A stretch of 64,000 nt of DNA, taken from contig NW_020825374.1 in NCBI RefSeq assembly GCF_003286085.1, forward strand, positions 620,001 to 684,000, read 5' to 3'. The notes beneath the pieces were generated by a model, which worked only from the letters and a program-made list of their open reading frames with translations, was not told the origin of the DNA and ran no database searches. The position numbers were made by a program, and so were the translations under genes. Origin of the DNA: Drosophila persimilis. Lineage: Eukaryota; Arthropoda; Insecta; Diptera; Drosophilidae. Shown here one piece after another: positions 61,053 through 64,000 of this stretch (position 1 is its first letter; every line of letters starts with the position of its first letter).

Positions 61053-62781
61053 TAAGAAATTAAGCATGCAATCAAAATACAAATACCACTACAATTACTA
61101 ATTACTACAAAAGTGTGTAACGATTAGTAATTTAATAAGAGGAAGAAAATTAGTGGTGGATATAATATGGTAGACGGAATTATAATCCAAGCATAAAACC
61201 CTAAACGGTTCATGCTAGGAATAATTCGATCTACAAAGTGGAAGGAACAACGGTATAAAATTTCTAGTCAGTCTAATAGGAATCGTGAAGTTTATGCGGC
61301 TCAACAGATCAGGGCTGTCTATGTCACCCCTGATCAACTTGTGCATAAATATCACACCAAGCATTTTTCTACGGTTAACTAAGGATGGGAGGTTTACTAA
61401 TAGCAGTCTACTAGAGTAAGATGGGAGTCTCACACTTTCATCCCAGTTAAGGCCCCGCAGTGCAAAGAGTAAAAATTTTTTCTGTACTGATTCTATACGG
61501 TCCTGGTCTACTTTGTACTGAGAGCACCATACACAGGAGCCGTATTTTAAGATCGGACGAACAAGCGAGGTATAGAGAGTCTACCTCTTTATAAACCCAA
61601 GCACGCCAATGGCCTAATTTACCATGGTAGAAATGTGTTCGGAAAACTTTAACTTGGGGTCTAACATAACACCCAGATCATCCACCAGGGTAATTCTATC
61701 AAGAGAACCACCAAATAGGGTATAGGGAGCCAACAAAGGGCTAGAACGATGAAATGTCATAACTTTGCATTTCGAGGCATTAAGGTGTAACAAGTTTGCA
61801 CAACACCATGACTGAAAGTTTTTGAGATCGGATTGCAAGCGAGAATGAAATTAAATGTCCTTGTACTGGACACAGAGTTTAACATCATCCGCTTACATAA
61901 GTACTCGAGAGTATGTTAATACTGAAGGCAAGTCATTAATAAAGAGTGTGAAGAGTAAGGGGCCTAGATGTCTGCCCTGTGGTACTCCCGAAGAAACCTT
62001 TACTGGTAAAGAGAGGGAGTTTTTGAAGAGGACTCTTTGAGAGCTGGAACAAAGATAGCTAGAAATCCATCTCAGGAAGTTGGGCGGAAACCCTAAAAGG
62101 TCAAGTTTATGCGCTAAAAGGGAATGGTTTACAGAGTCGAATGCTTTACTAAAGTCGGTGTAAATAACATCCGTCTGTAAGTTACCTTGAAAGGCTTTAA
62201 TAATGAAAGAGGTAAACTCTAACAAGTTCGTGGTGGTTGATTGCCGCCTTATAAATCCATACTGAGTTGGAGATATAAGTGACTTGCAGAGATGTTGCAT
62301 ATAACTTTGCTATACCTCTATAATTTTTTTGCATCAGACTTGCTACCTTTTTTATGGAGAGGAATTATAAACGATTCCTTCCAGATCGGGGGGAAGCAAG
62401 AAGAATCAATGGACACGGTGAATAGTTTAAGCAATGGTCCACAAAGAGCCTCGGCGCAGTACCTGAGTACACAACCTGGAACCCCGTCTGGACCCGGTGA
62501 AAACACCGGCTTAACTAGTCGAAGATCATGAAGTAGGGAACATTCATTGAACAAGGGACTGAAAATGCCGTTCGACCTCGGTAAACCGTATGGGTACGGA
62601 TGACCAGAGTATCTTTCTTTAGAAGAGGTGGTTTGGAAAAATTGGGCAAAAAGATCGGCAATTGCCTGATCATTATTTGCCAACGTATTACAAAATGATA
62701 GCGAGGATGGGTGTGCGGACATTCTACGCTAACTGTCTACGAAGCAGTAAAACTGTTAAGGGTCCTGAGAAAAACGTATCC
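61053..62781 (-). pseudogene. CR1-D, RT and 3' end
   Basis: From right to left: linker and fingers (62722-62318: FSPGPDGVPGCVLRY, PPIWKESFIIPLHKKGSK), deletion at ~62310, palm start (62300-61893: YGFIRRQSTTTNLLEF, YTDFSKAFDSVNHSLLAHK, GVPQGRHLGPLLF), a change of the YADD box to a stop (ATGTAAGCGG as in CR1-C), then thumb pieces (61838-61614, 61433-61215). The 3' UTR is cut at about 61053 by the LOA-2c tail, so the GC-rich module is missing. Several small indels are present. Confidence 0.83.
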
Positions 62782-64000
62782 CGCTCCTGCGGGACTGCCG
62801 CTAGGCATTACTTTGCGGTGCGGACTGTGGGGTCATCTTTCTGGCTTAGTTTGTCCGGCTTCGCTTCAGCCTGCGCAGCTCCTTGATCACGCTTGCTGCC
62901 ATGTAGGCGACCGCGTTCCAAGATTTCTCATCGGCTAGCATCTGGTCGGTGAGGGTGTCCACACTCACTTCTGCAAGCGTCTCCCCTAGCCTCGTTCGTT
63001 CTTGCGAGAAGCGGGGGCATACAAAGAAGACGTGCTCTGCATCCTCGTCGACTTCAGGCCCGCAGCAGTTGCAATACGGGTCGTCAGCATGCCTAAAGCG
63101 ATGCAGGTACTGCTTGAAGCAGCCATGCCCCGTCAGCAGTTGGCCCAAATAATGGTGCATTTGGCCGTGCCTTCTTCGCAGCCATGGGCTAAGCTGGGGA
63201 AGGAGACGTCTGGTCCACCTCCCTTTTGCCGCTTGGTCCCAGCGCCGTTGCCACTGGGCTATAGTGCGCTCTCGTCGCTCGCTGGCTACCTCCACTCCGC
63301 TCTGCCGCTCAGCTGCCAGGAGATCCAGCGGGACCATGCCTGCCACAACAAGTGCGGCGTCTTCAGACACCGTCCGGAAGCAGCATGTAACCCTCAGGGC
63401 ACAGCGTCGGTATGCGCTTCTGCAGTCTCTGCTGTATGTGGAAAACATCATTGCTGGTGCCCACACTGCTGATCCATATAAGATTATAGAGGTGACCACC
63501 CCAGCGATGAGCTGCCTGCTACGCTGCCGTGGTCCCCCTGTATTGGCCATCATCCTGCTTATGGCCGCCGTTGCTGCAGTCGCTTTTGCGCTGGCGTATT
63601 CCAGGTGGGCCTTGAAGTTCAGCCTCTGGTCCATTATTACCCCTAGGTACTTTAGCGCAGGTTTGGTCCTGATGATCGTGCTACCGACTCTCACGCATGC
63701 CTGCTCGACCTTTTTCCTGCTGCTCATTAGCACAGCCTCCGTCTTCTTCTCCGCCAATGCTAGCCCGTTGGCTGCGAGCCAGGCCACTATCATCCCGACT
63801 GCTACGTTGGTTTTCTCCTCTGCGTCTCTTACGTGTTTCGACACTGTCACCAGTGCTATGTCGTCGGCGAAGCCCACCAGGGTGCACCCTTCCGGTAATG
63901 TAAGCAGGATATCGTCATACATCACGTTCCACAGTATCGGCCCTAGGACCGAGCCCTGTGGGACGCCTCCGGTGATTTGGTGATATTCTGCTCCTTCTTC
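62782..64000 (-). mobile_element. R1-clade element R1-c, 3' part
   Basis: It is joined to CR1-D at about 62781. A 3' UTR of roughly 60 bp without an obvious poly(A) precedes an open ORF2 end that runs off the window. Confidence 0.82.
62846..64000 (-). CDS. R1-c ORF2, RT palm to C-terminus (5' end outside window)
   Basis: The frame is open for 385 codons to the window edge without a stop. It begins with GGVPQGSVLGPILWNVMYDDI, the RT block before the catalytic box. GFADDIALVTVSK (catalytic Asp pair), LALAEKKTEAVLMSSRKKVEQ, KYLGVIMDQRLNFKAHLEY and the thumb with IILYGSAVWAP follow. After that come the R1-type C-terminal region AALVVAGMVPLDLLAAERQ, QWQRRWDQAAKGRW and HYLGQLLTGHGCFKQYLHRF, and a complete zinc motif, CNCC...EDAEHVFFVC (C-x2-C, H-x4-C). 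It ends at RSRTN. It lacks RNase H as R1 does. It is the only long frame here without a visible lesion, though the part outside the window is unknown. Confidence 0.87.
   Translation of the reverse strand, partial: EEGAEYHQITGGVPQGSVLGPILWNVMYDDILLTLPEGCTLVGFADDIALVTVSKHVRDAEEKTNVAVGMIVAWLAANGLALAEKKTEAVLMSSRKKVEQACVRVGSTIIRTKPALKYLGVIMDQRLNFKAHLEYASAKATAATAAISRMMANTGGPRQRSRQLIAGVVTSIILYGSAVWAPAMMFSTYSRDCRSAYRRCALRVTCCFRTVSEDAALVVAGMVPLDLLAAERQSGVEVASERRERTIAQWQRRWDQAAKGRWTRRLLPQLSPWLRRRHGQMHHYLGQLLTGHGCFKQYLHRFRHADDPYCNCCGPEVDEDAEHVFFVCPRFSQERTRLGETLAEVSVDTLTDQMLADEKSWNAVAYMAASVIKELRRLKRSRTN

Noticed and set aside
1..64000. Bacterial-type systems (defence islands, operons, CRISPR)
   Set aside because: Coding content is eukaryotic retroelements; there are no Shine-Dalgarno-led operons or bacterial gene families.

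Overview
The window looks like Drosophila heterochromatin (or an equally repeat-rich insect region). Essentially every long reading frame belongs to a retrotransposon: BEL/Pao LTR elements, and non-LTR elements of the CR1, LOA, R1 and an L2/CR1-like group. I found no host gene, tRNA, rRNA or CRISPR array. The genus call rests on this combination of families and on the CR1, LOA and R1 protein types. The species is not determined.

Layout, left to right. 1-~4985: BEL/Pao copy (BEL-1, +) cut by the window edge. 5037-5333: ORF1 scrap of a LOA-like element. ~5340-12714: CR1 copy A (+), interrupted at 9289-12404 by an internally deleted BEL element that keeps both LTRs. 12715-13980: 5' piece of an R1-clade element (+). 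13977-18342: degenerate L2/CR1-like LINE (LINE-K, +). 18343-19254: 912-bp insertion between 14-bp direct repeats. 19385-23467: LOA-2a (-). 23468-25460: R1-b (+). 25460-26126: BEL integrase scrap (+). 26127-29008: CR1-B (+). 29011-30510: CR1 ORF1/5' end (-). 30512-36829: CR1-C (+), split by LOA-1 (31016-35780). 36830-38125: roo-like BEL 3' portion with an env remnant and LTR-like repeat. 38126-38715: small scraps of CR1, LOA-2 and BEL-4. 38716-45579: a second, nearly identical copy of 31832-38687. 45497-50254: BEL-4 (-) with one LTR. 50255-53162: LOA-2b (+). 53163-57020: CR1, BEL and R1-b pieces (-). 57030-61052: LOA-2c (+). 61053-62781: CR1-D (-). 62782-64000: R1-c (-), running off the window.

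Two large rearrangements organise the region. One is a direct tandem duplication with a 6,884-bp period (31832-45579). The other is an inverted duplication: 19385-26893 matches the reverse complement of 53163-61030, with about 26 kb between the arms. The LOA-2 copies lie at the edges of the inverted duplication, and LOA-2c is a mosaic of the other two, which points to recombination or gene conversion among them.

Nearly all proteins carry stops, frameshifts or deletions. The best-kept frames are the R1-c ORF2 C-terminus, the two LOA-2a ORF2 halves, the 482-codon R1-b' frame and the CR1-B reverse transcriptase. I see no new cellular system. The notable content is structural: nested insertions with readable target-site duplications, a non-autonomous BEL derivative with an unexplained coiled-coil segment, LOA tails made of the TTAGG pentamer, and the mosaic repeats.
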